A stretch of 64,000 bases of DNA from Spirodela intermedia (GCA_902729315.2 LR746281.1:2850501-2914500), one strand, 5' to 3'; positions 49,801 to 62,400 are shown, numbered from the stretch's first letter. Notes: generated from the sequence alone by a model not told the origin. Translations and numbers: made by a program.

Positions 49801-52668
49801 AAACTACAATGTATGTTCAGGATTCAGACGATTGCTGCTGACTAGGAGAGGCGTCGGAGTGGGGAAGGGGTCGTCTGGGTTCCGTGGTTGGCCAGTAACT
49901 CGAGAGGAGGAGCTTCGTGGAATCCTTAGATTGGCTTTAATGTCACTTTCCCTTAATCCGGGCACTTCTCCATTGCTTCCTCCTGCGGAGAGAGGGAAAA
50001 AGTTTCTCTCTCTCTCTCTCCCCCCCTCCTACCCATTCCCCCTTCCTGGCAATTCTTCGGGAAGGGCACCGCATTTCCCGCAGCAAAGTTTTGCGCCGGT
50101 GGATCGCTATCTAGGTTGGCGAGGGAGCAGAGGTGAAAAGGTGGGATGAGGGTGGGTGTTACTCGGCTGCGGGAAGTTCATTCTGTTGTCTTTTCTTCTT
50201 TCGCGGTCGTACTTGTGCTTTTTATTAGGGTTTTGTCTTCGCATGACTTTTTTGGTTTCCAAGGATCAATTGCGATTGTCGTGCTCCTTCTACCTCCTCT
50301 TCGAATGGCGCGCCGCAATGTATTGAAGTCCCCACGGGAAGGATGCTTAGCTGCCGAAGAATGAATTTTCCCCTTTTGAATATAATTCATGAATCTTTGT
50401 TGTTACTGTGCCGGAAGGACTCTTAACCATGGTTTTTCCCTTGCATTCTGTTGGATTTTATTTGCTTGTGGTTTCTGCGACATGGCTTGTTTGAGCTTAC
50501 TTAAAAGGCTATATTATGTTGTTATATGAGGAATGAAAAACTTAGACCACTAGAGTTCGTTCTTGGTGGCTTTGTTGTAGTTTCATTTGAACTGCCATCC
50601 GGATCTTGATCTCAGATCTCGTTGGGAAAGTGTACTGGCTTATCTATCCAGGATCGAGGAGTGGAACTGCAGAGAAAGAATGGGCCTTGAAACCAGCTTA
50701 ATCAAAATGCAAAGTTAGGCTAGAAGAAGAATAATTGGTTTTAGGATGATCGAATAGTTTTACTTTTCTTTCTAGAGCTTTCAATATTGACCATACTCTT
50801 ATCCTTGAAGCCAATTTAAACACAGTGCTAAATGAGGTTAAGATTGGCGCAAGTGCTTTTCCTCACTTCGTTTTAGAAAATAGCTACTGCTATTAAGAGG
50901 ATTGAAAGTGACTCTGTCACTTTGATTTTCTTTACAATGAGTTTAGATCCATTGTCTCATCCTTATCCTTACTATTACCCTAGAAAATAAAACTTAGTCA
51001 TGGACCAAATATAAGATTTCACCTTATATTTAATAGCTCCAGAAACATGAAAACTCTACTTTTATAATTCTAAAATATGTGGGAGTATGCCATGGATTAG
51101 TGTAGTTAGTGTTTCCCACATTGACTGCTTGACCGATGAACTGATAATCTATTGATTGACTTGATTACGTTGTACAAGTATATAGTCTTTTTGAATAACT
51201 ATTACTCATGAGATCAGGATAGTGGAGCATTGATTTAGGTTTTTTTACTATATATAGTTCTTTAACTTTGCTGCTACTTTTGGTATGGAAAATAAAACCT
51301 AGTAGGTATTTGTTGGATGAAGAAGTGGGTTACATGTAGTGATCAGCGAACCAAAGTTATCTTGGAGTCGTCTTTTGGTTATTTGGAGCAAACAATCGTA
51401 GTTTATACTTAGTGTAGATTTGTAATTGCATGATTGTACCATACGTGGCTTTAGTAGTACATTGATGTTCGCAGTACAAATCTAGAAGTAGGCCTGATAT
51501 GGTTTTTTGCTCCAGGTGTGTTTTGATGGCAATGCTTGTCATAAATTGATAAGATTGGTGGCTCGAACATGTCAATACAGGTGATGAGTTGATAAATGGA
51601 GATAGATGACTTGAATTAGAGCTGAAGTGTGGATCCCAATCCGATCACAGGTATTATCTTCATTTCATTGTCTATATGGATTTTTGTTCCCGCCAATCTC
51701 AGGTTTGTTTGTATGCCTGTGCCCATTAAAATGATGAATAATTCATATCTTTCCCATATAGTTTTTTCTATTGAAGTTGTAAAATTATTTGTGCGCTATT
51801 TATGACTGTTATGTTTTACTCCTAGTAGTACAACATCCACTTGTGTGAGCATGAAATTTCAATGCTCTATGACCTCGGAGCCATATGGTGTGTGACTAAA
51901 TATGAACTCGTTACAATTATTTTTCCTTATTTGCAGATCAGTTTGGAAAACCTGGAATATTATCATATTTTCTGATATGATAATAAGGCTCTGGGGATTA
52001 TAAGGTTAGAAATGGGGCTTAATTGAGTTTTATTTCTGCCTTGTGGAGGATGTGCTTCTTGAAAAAAGAGGCTCGATTCTCTTCATTGGAGGCAGACCAA
52101 TGCGCTTGTGTTACATTTCTTCCTTATTATGTGGTGGCCGCATTAAACTTTGAGTAAAGACTATTGGCGTCGCCCAAGAACTCATTCTGGAGAATTGTTT
52201 TCGTATAAAATAGTACTATCTGGTGCAAAGCATTACTCTGCAGATTCAGAAGGGCGTAAAAAAAAAAAAGCTCTGCATTAACAAGATTGCCTGCTGTGTG
52301 TGCTAATGGTAAAGAAAGTAGAACCATGGTTGGTTAAAATCTTTGAAGACAAAAAAATGCTTCTTTTATTCTGTGAATAAGATTCACTGTTAAAATGGTT
52401 ACCTGTTAGCTGTTGGTACGATTGGGGAAGTTTAATTCCATGTTGCAAGAGGTTCTCGCAATACCGCTTTTAGACTGGAAGGAGGGTTTGCTTATTCTAT
52501 CTATCTCGTCTCATGACAGTGATCTTTATAATGATAAGCAGAACCTTGCTTGCCTTATCAAGGACAAAGCGTAGAGGGAATGCAGACTGCATATACCCAT
52601 TAAGTCTTATTGTCGTTTCCTATTTTTCAGGAAAGCATTCCATCTATTTGGCAGTTCTCGTTATCTGT

Positions 52669-52768
52669 TTTGTTCAACATAGCGGTGATCCTATTTTGCC
52701 TGATAAGTATTTATGTGCGTTTGTTACCATAGATTTATGTGCGTTTGTTCAACATAGCGGTGATCCTA
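52669..52768. repeat. 76-bp-spaced direct repeat
   Basis: TTTGTTCAACATAGCGGTGATCCT occurs at about 52669 and again at about 52745; TATGTGCGTTTGTT is also duplicated in between. Confidence 0.85.
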
Positions 52769-52874
52769 AAATGTTATTGACGATGCTGATCTTAGTTCCG
52801 TTTCACTCTATCACTGCAACTGGTTGCGCGAACACCATCTAGAATGAAAGATAGTTTATATTTATCAAAAATAT

Positions 52875-52909
52875 GATTTTGACAGAGAACACATCTCTCT
52901 GTCAAAATC
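52875..52909. repeat. Perfect 14-bp inverted repeat with 7-base loop
   Basis: GATTTTGACAGAGA (52875-52888) and TCTCTGTCAAAATC (52896-52909) are exact reverse complements. Confidence 0.9.
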
Positions 52910-53714
52910 AAGCGGCATGCGAACAGATAAAATAGTTTTGCTTATTTGAGAAAATTTTGTATGCCATTAAGCGAAGTATGGCTGCTGTTGCCCATTTCCA
53001 TTAATGATCTTAGGTACACAGAATCCCGATGGAATTAGGCCCATATACTAGGGGAATCAACTTAGGCATACTGGAATGATGATATTGTTTAATAACAGAT
53101 GAGGATTCGTGGAGATTGCTCTCCCATAAAAGAATATTGAGGTAGGAATATTTGACTTGTGAGCTTTTGCACGATGTCCATCTCAAGATTGTATTCCCTC
53201 AGGCTTCCCCGATTATGGTAGAGGTTTCCAGCTCATCATTTAGCAACCTACTCCGAAAGAATTTCCTAAATGACAGAAACAATAAATAACATAATCAGGC
53301 AACTATTTTGGTTAGTGTTTCTCAGGGTAAGGGAACTCAAAGGGTTTTTTGTGCTTAGTAGATGGTAGATTTCTAGGAATGATGGTCTTCACAGGATGGT
53401 TGAAGTGCCAGTTTGATTACTTTTGATATTTGTTTTCGCATTTCATGTTCTAAGTGAAGATTTTTTGTTTCATATGATCGTCTGCAAATACTCTTTAAAA
53501 GTTATGCTCTGAGTATAATCTCTCAACGAATGAGGTATTGAATTTATGCTTTAAGCTGATCATCTTGATTTCGAAAGAAAGAGAGAAAGTTTCTCTATAA
53601 CATTTGGCTTGAAAGTTTGTACTCATGAAAACCTCTGACTTGCCCTAATTTTCTGTGGCAACCGGATCATGTGGCTGTGCAGCAGGGCTTTTTGCTGAAT
53701 CTTGCTTCCTCAAC

Positions 53715-54689
53715 ATGACTGATGCACTGGAGGCTGAGCCTTCTCCTGATTGGATAGAGAAAATCAAATCAGGGGGAGCTGTTCCTCATCTTGAGCCTGA
53801 CAACTGTCCCAATGGTTGGGCCTCCCCAGAGGGAGACATCTTCATGGTTCGAGGCCCTGACTATCTTTCCTCCAGGGTGAAGATCCCTGGTGGCGATTAC
53901 CTTCTTAAGCCTCTTGGATTTGACTGGCTGAAGAGCAGCTCGAAGATCAGTGAGGTGCTTAACGACCCAAATTCTCGGGTCAGAAGGGCCATTGATGCAG
54001 ATCCTGTGAACAAGCATTTCGTCTGGGCTTTCAACCTGCAAGTCCCATGCAAGGATAACCACAGTGCGATCTTATACTTTGTTTCGACTGAGCCCACGCC
54101 AGAAGACTCTCTCATGGACAGATTTCTGAAGGGAGACGATGCATTTCGGAATTCAAGGCTTAAATTGATCGCAAACATCGTTCAGGGGCCGTGGATCGTG
54201 AGAGCTGCAGTTGGCGAGCAGGCCATCTGCCTTATTGGCCGGGCTATTTCTTGCAAGTATATCATCGGTGAAAACTTCATTGAGGTTGATATTGACATTG
54301 GGTCATCAATGGTGGCCAATGCTATTGTGCACTTGGCCTTTGGTTACATTACGACTCTAACAGTAGACCTGGCATTCCTCATTGAGAGCCAGGCCGAGTC
54401 GGAGCTCCCTGAGAGGCTATTAGGCGCCGTGAGGATCTCAGACCTGCAGCCAGATTCTGCTAGTCTGTATGAGCTACCATCTGAAGAGCAGGCCGGAGAT
54501 ATGCAGTCCTCCCTCCCTTCAAGGCTGTGGAAATCAATTGGCGAGGGTTTCTCTCAGCTTCTTCACCCTGGTAGTCAAGATACAGCGGGGATGCCTGTGG
54601 AGGGGAATGGAAATGGGAATCACCAAGGCAAAGACAGCAAAACGGAGGAAAGCAGCGATGAGGATGACTTTGAGGATGCTGAAAACTAG
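53715..54689 (+). CDS. DUF1336 (EDR2 C-terminal domain) protein, single coding exon
   Basis: One uninterrupted frame of 324 residues from ATG 53715 to TAG 54687-54689. It consists almost wholly of the DUF1336 / EDR2 C-terminal domain: PDWIEKIKSGGAVPHLEPDN near residue 11, CPNGWASPEGDIFMVRGPDY, GDYLLKPLGFDWLKSSSKI, FVWAFNLQVP, LMDRFLKGDDAFRNSRLKLI, GPWIVRAAVGEQAICLIGRA, and ENFIEVDIDIGSSMVANAIV with HLAFGYITTLTVDLAFLIE. An acidic Ser/Asp/Glu tail ends it. Full EDR2 proteins carry PH and START lipid-binding domains before this one; neither is seen in the 3.7 kb upstream, and stand-alone DUF1336 proteins are known in plants. EDR2 itself limits salicylate-dependent cell death. The frame stays open upstream to 53655 without an ATG, so the start at 53715 is the first usable Met. 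Confidence 0.88.
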   Translation: MTDALEAEPSPDWIEKIKSGGAVPHLEPDNCPNGWASPEGDIFMVRGPDYLSSRVKIPGGDYLLKPLGFDWLKSSSKISEVLNDPNSRVRRAIDADPVNKHFVWAFNLQVPCKDNHSAILYFVSTEPTPEDSLMDRFLKGDDAFRNSRLKLIANIVQGPWIVRAAVGEQAICLIGRAISCKYIIGENFIEVDIDIGSSMVANAIVHLAFGYITTLTVDLAFLIESQAESELPERLLGAVRISDLQPDSASLYELPSEEQAGDMQSSLPSRLWKSIGEGFSQLLHPGSQDTAGMPVEGNGNGNHQGKDSKTEESSDEDDFEDAEN

Positions 54690-55860
54690 TGAGTTTACGA
54701 CGACATTACTGACTTTACTGCTGAAATTTTTTCTTTGTTTCTTTCTGCGGCCATTTAGTTTCCATTAGCACTCGGAAAAGAGCTTCTCTAGTGTTTTGAT
54801 TGCTTTCAGGTTTAATGTCTTGCTTCCCCCATATTTCAGAGGAGATCTAGTAAAATACTCAACCTGATGACGTATTTTAGTGACATATGATAAAATACTG
54901 CCATTAGCGGTAAAAAAGAATTAGTTTGCTTTGGAAGTTGTTCCACTTTTTCCATTTTCCTTCCACATATTTTTCAGTAGCTCTCGGCATCAGAGGCCTA
55001 CCTCTTATAGAGTAGGTCTACTTATATACCCAACCTTATTTATATTATTGGGCCAAATATGATGGAGGCCTGAAGGTTCCACCCATCAAGGTGTGAATAC
55101 TATTGTAGACATGAAATATTATTGGCGTATGGTGTTAAATCCGTTATCTGAATACAGTTTAGTGATGAATTATGTTCTATTGATTGGCTTCATGTCTACT
55201 TACTTGTGCTTGCAGAGTTGCAGTGATTCAGGCTGTTGGAGCGGCCATGAAGCCAGTTCACTCATCACATGTTCATTGAAACTTTATTGAGATTCATTGG
55301 TGGCTGATTGCATCCATGGGTTCAGCGGAGGATGCCTGTGATCATTAATTTGTTCATTTTATTAGTTTTCTATGTACATAAATGGAAAATATTGATCGGG
55401 CCTTGAATGGAACGTTGCAGGATTTTCTGTAATTTTGATGGGATCCCACTTTCTTGTCACCTGAATCAGCCAAAATTGGAGAGGTCTGAGTCCAAATGGC
55501 TGATAAGGGGTGCTCCAAATTTGTACTTTCAATTCAGGGGAAGGAACTTTCTAGAGAGAGAGAGAGAGAGGGATTGTTAGGCAGCTGTACATTGGGGAAG
55601 TCAAAAATTTGTGGCCTTTTTTTTAATGAATTCATAAATAAAAGTATATATGAAAATAACTAAGAATATAAACAAGGCACTTTAGATGAATAACTTTATC
55701 AATGGTATGTATGAAGAGTTAGAACAATTTAAAATAAATGAAATAGGGCACCTGGTATGTAAGGTTAATGATGAAAATGTGTTTGGTAAATAAATATTAA
55801 ATACATATATATATATATATATTTATTTATATAGAGCTAGAATAGTAATACAAGGTTATG
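54690..55860. other. 3' UTR and downstream intergenic DNA
   Basis: AT-rich sequence after the DUF1336 stop. A short (GA)n run is at 55554-55571 and an (AT)n run at about 55803-55821. No coding exon recognised. Confidence 0.45.
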
Positions 55861-55869
55861 TACGTGAAG

Positions 55870-57060
55870 AAAAAAATGATTATAAAAAAAATGCTCCTAT
55901 AGCAGGATTAAATGCAATCAAAATGTTGTTGATATATACCTGTATTAATATTTTAAAAGTTTTTCAGATTGATTTTAGAAGTGTATTTTTTAATGGTATT
56001 GTTAAAGAAGTCAATATTTTAAACCTTTTGTCTATTTTAATCCTGACTTTCTAGATTGTGTGTTCAAGTTGACAAACCATTTATACTAATTGAAACAAGT
56101 TTGAAAGCTTAATATGATAACTTAAAATGCAGAAAGCTCTATTCATTAAAAATTGAAATGAATGAGTTTTTATTGTTGAAACATATACTAATGATATCAT
56201 ATTTGGATTTAGCAATGAATTTGTGTACTAAATTGTCAACATTTGTAAAAAGATGTTTGAGATGAGTATGATAGGTAAACTTACATTCTTTTTAGGTTTA
56301 TAGATAGATGACAAAGTTAGATGTTTATCTCGCAACAGAACTATACAAAAACAATGATTATGAAATTTAAAGTTGAAGTTTTAAAATCCAAGAATACTTC
56401 TATGATAATTACATGTAAAGTGGACACTGATGAACAAGGAAAAGAGATCAACATAATTATACATAAATGAATGATTGGATCTTTATCATACATAAATACA
56501 AGAAGATTAGATATCTTATTTTACATAGATGCATAGATTCTATATATATATGTATATTGAGCACATTTAAATGTAGATAAAATAAAATTTAGATGTTTAG
56601 TAGGAGCCAATTTTTTTAGGACTTAGACATCTTAAAAATAATGACCACAATCTAATTACATATTTTGTAGGAAGTCAAGTTGATAAAAGAAGGTACAAGT
56701 AGATCATGTTTGTCCCTTGGCTGATGTTTAATTTTAAAGCTATAAAAAAACTAAAATTCAATTGTCTTATCAACCACTGAAGTTTAATATATTTTTAAAA
56801 GAGAAAATGTAAACTATGAGGAACAAATTTTGCTGGTTAAGAAACAATTAAAATATCACACTTTTAAGCTAAACAAATTTTTTATTTACATACAACAATA
56901 ATATCCAATCAACATAGGTAAAAATATATTTTTCATGTATAATAAAGCATAATTTTTAATTATGCTTCATGGATACAACAAATATTTTTACAAAAATGCT
57001 TACTAAAGGACACTTTTTTAATATATCAAAGAAATTAGGGATAAGTCTACATGATAAGGT
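55870..57060 (+). mobile_element. Eroded SIRE-like copia pol remnant (reverse transcriptase to RNase H end)
   Basis: Plus strand, with many stops and frame changes: LNAIKMLLIYTCINILKVFQ then FFNGIVKEVNI (about 55900-56020) correspond to the copia block EAIRxLLA...QMDVKSAFLNG. YTNDIIFGFSN (about 56185-56218) is the active-site region, with YVDD changed to YTND. FEMSMIGKLTFFLGL follows at about 56255-56300. DTTNIFTKMLTKGHFF (about 56970-57020) is the end of RNase H. The core of the domains is far too damaged to function. Confidence 0.7.
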
Positions 57061-57379
57061 ATGTCTTTTTAGTTATCAATTTTCCATTGGTACTTTACTG
57101 GTGGATCTCATCATTCTATGATCATAAAAGTATCCCACATGAGTTCTTATGTTCACAAACTCGTCAACAAAATATAGTTGAAAGAAAACATTGATAGGTA
57201 CATTAGGAACTAGGTTTGTTGAAAACTTTATGGCAAAGGTAAATAAATTTCAAGGTTAATAAATTAGATGATATAAAGAGGAATCCAATAAATTTATATA
57301 GAATAGAGCACTGATATCAAAATCAAAGATCGTGTGATAGTGAAAAATCTAGTAGAAAATGTTGTATTTTACGGCACAC

Positions 57380-58100
57380 TAAGATCAAGGGAAGGTGAGG
57401 GTTAAATTCATTTTTTTTTCATTTATTTTTGGCTAAGATTTCTTCTCAAGTAGATAATTTCTTGGACTCATGAATATCTATTGTCTTCCTATCATTCTAA
57501 ATATAGCATTGACTTTTATAGTGATTTGACTCACTATCTATGTCCACCTTTCAAGAACAAATCATATTCTTGTAGCACACTAAGTACGACTATCTAATCA
57601 CAAACTATTAATTAATTGACTTAGCTCTCTTATAATTTCATCTAAAAATTATCTTCTAGATCCATAACTTTAGGAGGCTAACCCCATTGTTAGCAAGGAC
57701 AACTCTCACTGATGATTAAAGAAGTATTTTGTATCACACTTAACACACAATGAATATTGACGATATATCATGAAATGTTTTTAGAGGATGATATAGACTA
57801 TTAATTAATCACTAAGTATGACTATGTAATCACAAATTATTAATTAATTGACTTAACTCTCTTATAATTTCATCTAAAACTTATCTTCTAGATCCATAAC
57901 TTTAGGAGGCTAACCCCATTGTTAGCAAGGACAACTCTCACTGATGATTAAAGAAGTATTTTGTATCACACTTAACACACAATGAATATTGAAGATATAT
58001 CATGAGATGTTTTTAAAAGATGATGTAGACTTGGTGTGTTTTTGGACTTGTGATGAAGTGGATAAAGGTTGAAGTGTGATTGTTTCTTTCTTTTTCTTAT
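57380..58100. repeat. Probable LTR of the SIRE-like copia remnant
   Basis: Follows the pol end by about 330 bases. It carries the AGGGAAGGTGAGGGTTAAATTC text shared with other LTR-like blocks in this window and contains the tandem duplication at 57579-58042. No clean TG/CA ends were found. Confidence 0.35.
57579..58042. repeat. 232-bp tandem duplication
   Basis: The block beginning ACTAAGTACGACTATCTAATC (57580) recurs as ACTAAGTATGACTATGTAATC (57812). Over more than 200 bases the two differ at only a few positions (for example AAAAATTATCTTC versus AAAACTTATCTTC). Confidence 0.9.
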
Positions 58101-58109
58101 AAGGATGCT

Positions 58110-61090
58110 TGTTGAAGGTGGAATGAGCAACAACTTGCAATGGATCGAAAAAGATTGCTTTAGAGCTTGATAATTCATTCTCAACATGAAATCTTTTTGA
58201 GTTTAGATAAGTAGCACAGACCTAACTTATTCTCAACATGTGAGTTTAAACCAATTCAATAAGGACATGCTATTGTAGACATGAAACTAATAAGTGTGTC
58301 TTAGTGATTCAATGTTTGAAACAAAAGCTTTAGTGATTCAAAGTGGTAAAAACATATTACATGGTGTATGTACTAATATTTAAAAAGTCTTAACTAAGTA
58401 GGCAATTCAAACACAGTCAATTAAGCTAATATCTAAATCATTTGAATGTCACAAACACACAATAGATTAATTTATCATACTCATATTTTATTACTCGATG
58501 TTTAGATGATTTTGATGTTCTTACTATTTTTTATCACAATGTAGTATTATATAAATATTATGTTCCCATCATAATATATAATATGATCATTTCATGTGAT
58601 AAAATCAATCAAGCTTAATAATTTCAGCTTGCTGATATGAAGTATGTTCAATGAATCTTTATTTGAATATTTAGTAGTATTCTATTAAATTTTATATAAT
58701 CACTTTCACATTTACTCTTGTATCATACATATCTAGAAGAATGTATAATTCAATCATTTTAATTGATCTTGTGTTTCTTCAGCATCATAAAAACATCATA
58801 CATACAATACTCCAATAAAAATTCAACCTTAATGATACTAAATGGTACCCAAAACATGTACTCTGTGTTATATTTTATATTACACGGGGATGTATTGTCT
58901 CATAAAAAATTTATTTTGGAAGCAACATTGCATCAATCATGCATTGGTTAGTAAGGAACACCTTGATTAAGCTCAGAGGTTAGGTCCATAATGTGAAACC
59001 AAGTAGTCCTAAAGACTTTGTTTATGACCTAAATACTTCTAACCAATTATTTAAACTAGACATAGGACAGATAAAAAAATATCAGATCAGCAAAGCCTAA
59101 AGTCTGAAGCATCTTACACTACAATGAAATATTAAGGCCCAAAGTTTGGAAATGTTTGATGTCACTCTACTTTTTGTTATCAAAATGATCAAATTTAAAA
59201 TATTTATAAACTAAAACGAAAACAAGAATTAAAATTAAATTCTGGTGAATTCAAATCATCTATAGGATGGTCACTCTCAATATCACTTTTTCTATTCAAA
59301 ATAATTTATTAAAATATATGTATATATATTTTTATATATTTTGATCTCTCCTTCAATGCTTGATAGTGCTGTCACTAAGTTTTGAGGTTTGAATCCTCTA
59401 GGTTTGATGACTCAATTCCTATACAATTTTCTAACAAAAATAGTAGAGGAAATCATAAAATAAAGGGAAAATAAAGGGCAGAGAAAGAAAATACAACCAC
59501 TAATAAGGTCACCCTACCAGTGGTGAAACAACAATAGGATTTGAGTTGAATACATAAAAAAAATCAGAAATTATTTGAAATAAATAGATTTCGATGATTG
59601 TAATAAAGTTAAATTTCATTGAAAATATTAAAATCATGAAAAAAACTACTGAAAATGAAGTTAAAACACAGAGTATCCTTAGTGTATGTGAAATAGAAAA
59701 ATGATTTCAATTCGAGTCCTTGTAGAAATAAGTAATCTACCAAAATAAAAAAACTTGAACAATCATAATCAAGTTAACATTCATTAGAAAATTAAAATCA
59801 CACAAATAACTACTAAAAAATAAAATTAATTTACTAATTTTCCCTATAATAGAGTATCATCACCAAAAGAAAATTGAATGGGAAATCAATTGAAAAATTT
59901 ATAAAAATACAGAATTAAAGGACTTAATCTCATTGTTTGCATATCACCCAAATGATGAAATAATTAAAATAAAATAAAATTAAATTAAAACGGAAATTAA
60001 ATTCACAAACACTCTCCACAACTTTGCTTGTTTGTCACTTAGAAATAGGGAACTAGAAATTCAATGTGAAATCGATTAAATAGTGGGAAAAAAAAACGAT
60101 GAAAAGTCTTAATCTCTTCATCTGCATGCCACCCATATTAAGGGATTAAGCTGAAATAAAAATAAAATCCAATCAAAATGAAATTTAAAGTCTTAACTAC
60201 CTATCATTGCTTGTCATCATAGACTACCACTTAGAGAGAACTTAGTTGTAAAACTTGAATATTGATCAATTCATCACCTCTTCTCCATCTGAAAATCTTC
60301 CTCCACCTTCCTTGAAGTTCCTTTCGATTTTTGTCTAAAAATCTAACAACAATCTCCATGAAATTTGGAATTCTTCTCATTCGTTTCACTACCTAAAAAA
60401 TTATAGTAAAATTACTTCACAAAATTCCTGAAAAATCTAATAAAAACAGAAAATCATCACATAATTCCCAAACTAGTACTAATGCATTTTAAATTTAATA
60501 ATTCGTATTTTATATCATTTTTCGTGAAAATTACCTCAATGTCACCTTACTTATTATATACAAATAAATAATTATCAAGATATACATCTAGATATAATCT
60601 AGATTTATATTTTTAATAAACTCTAATAGTCTTTTTAAACACAACTTTAACTAATTTAGGTCCTAATATTTTATCTACGAATTTTTCGTTTTGGTAAATT
60701 ACCTAGATATTTCTAAAATTTTTTTGTCCTCTTAATGTAAATCTTGATGTGTTTATAATATATTATTCCATTTTGATTAATTTTGCACAATGGAATATGA
60801 GTATATATATTTTTGGTTTTCTAGTTTCTTCTCCTTCTCTATTCATCTAAAATATCTTATATGCTCTTTGTTTATATGCTTATGTTGGATTTCTATCAAA
60901 TAATCCAATTTATGTGATTTTTCATTACATTTCAGCAGTGAGTTTTCAAATTTTCTTTCTTTACTTATATAATTCACAACTTGGGACTTTTTTCAAAAAT
61001 TTCCATTCCCTTGCTCATTAAATATTTTTCTTAACCTCCTACTCAGCATAGTTATCCTATCCATCATCTCCTTCTCTTGAAGTCTCATTT
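58110..61090. other. AT-rich intergenic DNA, nothing specific recognised
   Basis: Very AT-rich sequence with poly-A/T runs and no open frame above about 60 codons that resembles a known protein. Confidence 0.45.
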
Positions 61091-61099
61091 CCATCTACC

Positions 61100-61713
61100 A
61101 TTTCAACAAACTTTAAAGTGTTAGTTTTCCTAATAGGTTTTCCTATGTTTATTTCATTGTTTCCTAAATCTATCTCATATGTCAATAGGGATCCTAATAC
61201 ATTATCTAATTATAATTTGATAGGGTCCTTGACTTCCTCTATGATAGTAACTTTGGGTCTCCAAGAGGATAAAGATATCAAAATCTTAATATTAATGCCA
61301 ACTATGGAATAATTTCTTCCTACATGTTTCCAACTATTAATAATACTTGTAAATCTATGAAACAACTTAGAGATGATCTCATTCTCATCCATTGTAAATA
61401 ACTCCTACTTATGAACCAGTTGATAAACTTGACTAAACTTGTGTGGTTCCTTTGTAAATCACATGGAATTTATCCCAAATTTCTATTCACAAGTAAAAAA
61501 ATCTATTGAATTCTTTGAGATCTGATCCACTAAGGCATTCCTAGCTTTGGAATTTAGTGATAAGATCTTCCTACATTACTTTACATATACATCCATAATT
61601 TCTAATGACCTATCTATGATAAGCTCCCATCATTGATAATCAATGACTTAGACAAATATCTCTATCTTATTCTTCCAAAGTGCATAATTGAATTTATTGA
61701 GTAAAGGTGATTC
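61100..61713 (-). mobile_element. SIRE-like copia gag remnant
   Basis: Minus strand with frameshifts: INKFNYALWKNKIEIFV at about 61650-61700 (the conserved LFxGxNYxxWKxRMxxFL block), NEIISKLFHRFTSIINSWK at about 61340-61386, and SSWRPKVTIIEEVKDPIKL at about 61213-61266 (the conserved SLPxxWRPKVTAIxEAKDL block). Confidence 0.7.
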
Positions 61714-61723
61714 ATTGATACCA
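61714..61723 (-). other. Primer-binding site of the second copia remnant
   Basis: Minus strand reads TGGTATCAAT two bases from a TG LTR edge, with the same AG spacer as in the element at 35828. Confidence 0.6.
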
Positions 61724-61725
61724 CT

Positions 61726-62400
61726 TGTTAGATTTTAGACCAAAAATTAGATCAAGAAGGAGGGAGTTAAATTGATCCAATTATAATCCTTGACTTTACC
61801 AATTATTTCTAGTATTTCTGATCTTCTTTTTTTGAACTTAATTATAAAGTTTTTGAGTTTTAAATCCAAAGCACTCTAAGATTTTTTAGGTCATTTGGCC
61901 CATACCTTAGTTCACTCTCTAAAAGTAATATCATTTTTGTGTTTCACTAGATAATTTTTCACAGCACAATCATCTATTACCATATTTGGCTCTAGTAAAA
62001 TTTAACCTAAAATTTTCTTTTAGATTCATAGCTCCAAGGGCTTAATAATTAATTATAGTGATTATAAATAATTTTTCACAAAGATTATGAAGGATTTCAT
62101 TGCAAGTTATTCCAAATGAAGGTATTAACTTAGAGTTTGCCTAGAAACTCAATAAAGAGGATAATGATGAAAACTTGGTGTTCTTTTATATGGAGCTTGA
62201 TTGAATGTAAAAGGGATTGGTTCTTTGGTCTAGTTGAGAAAGATCACATGAAGCTTGAATTTGATTCCACAGCTTTTTACTTTTTTGTCATTTGACCAAC
62301 AAGGAAAACATCTTAAATTCGTCAAGAATTTTTGACAACAAATATTAACAAGAATATCTAGATGAGATTATTAGAAACAAATTATCCATTAGGAGGGTAT
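61726..62400 (-). repeat. Copia 5' LTR remnant
   Basis: Begins (plus order) TGTTAGATTTTAGACC next to the primer-binding site. The outer end could not be placed, so the right limit is a guess. Confidence 0.4.

Larger units (their letters stand above)
49980..53700 (+). other. Probable 5' UTR and long leader intron of the DUF1336 gene
   Basis: GC-rich, CT-containing sequence around 49980-50150 looks like a transcription start and first exon, with a possible donor at GCAGAG|GTGAAA near 50131. From about 50400 the DNA becomes AT-rich and intron-like. A possible acceptor, GCTGTGCAG, lies at about 53677-53685, just before the ATG at 53715. No coding exon was recognised in between, so this assignment is inference. 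Confidence 0.4.
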
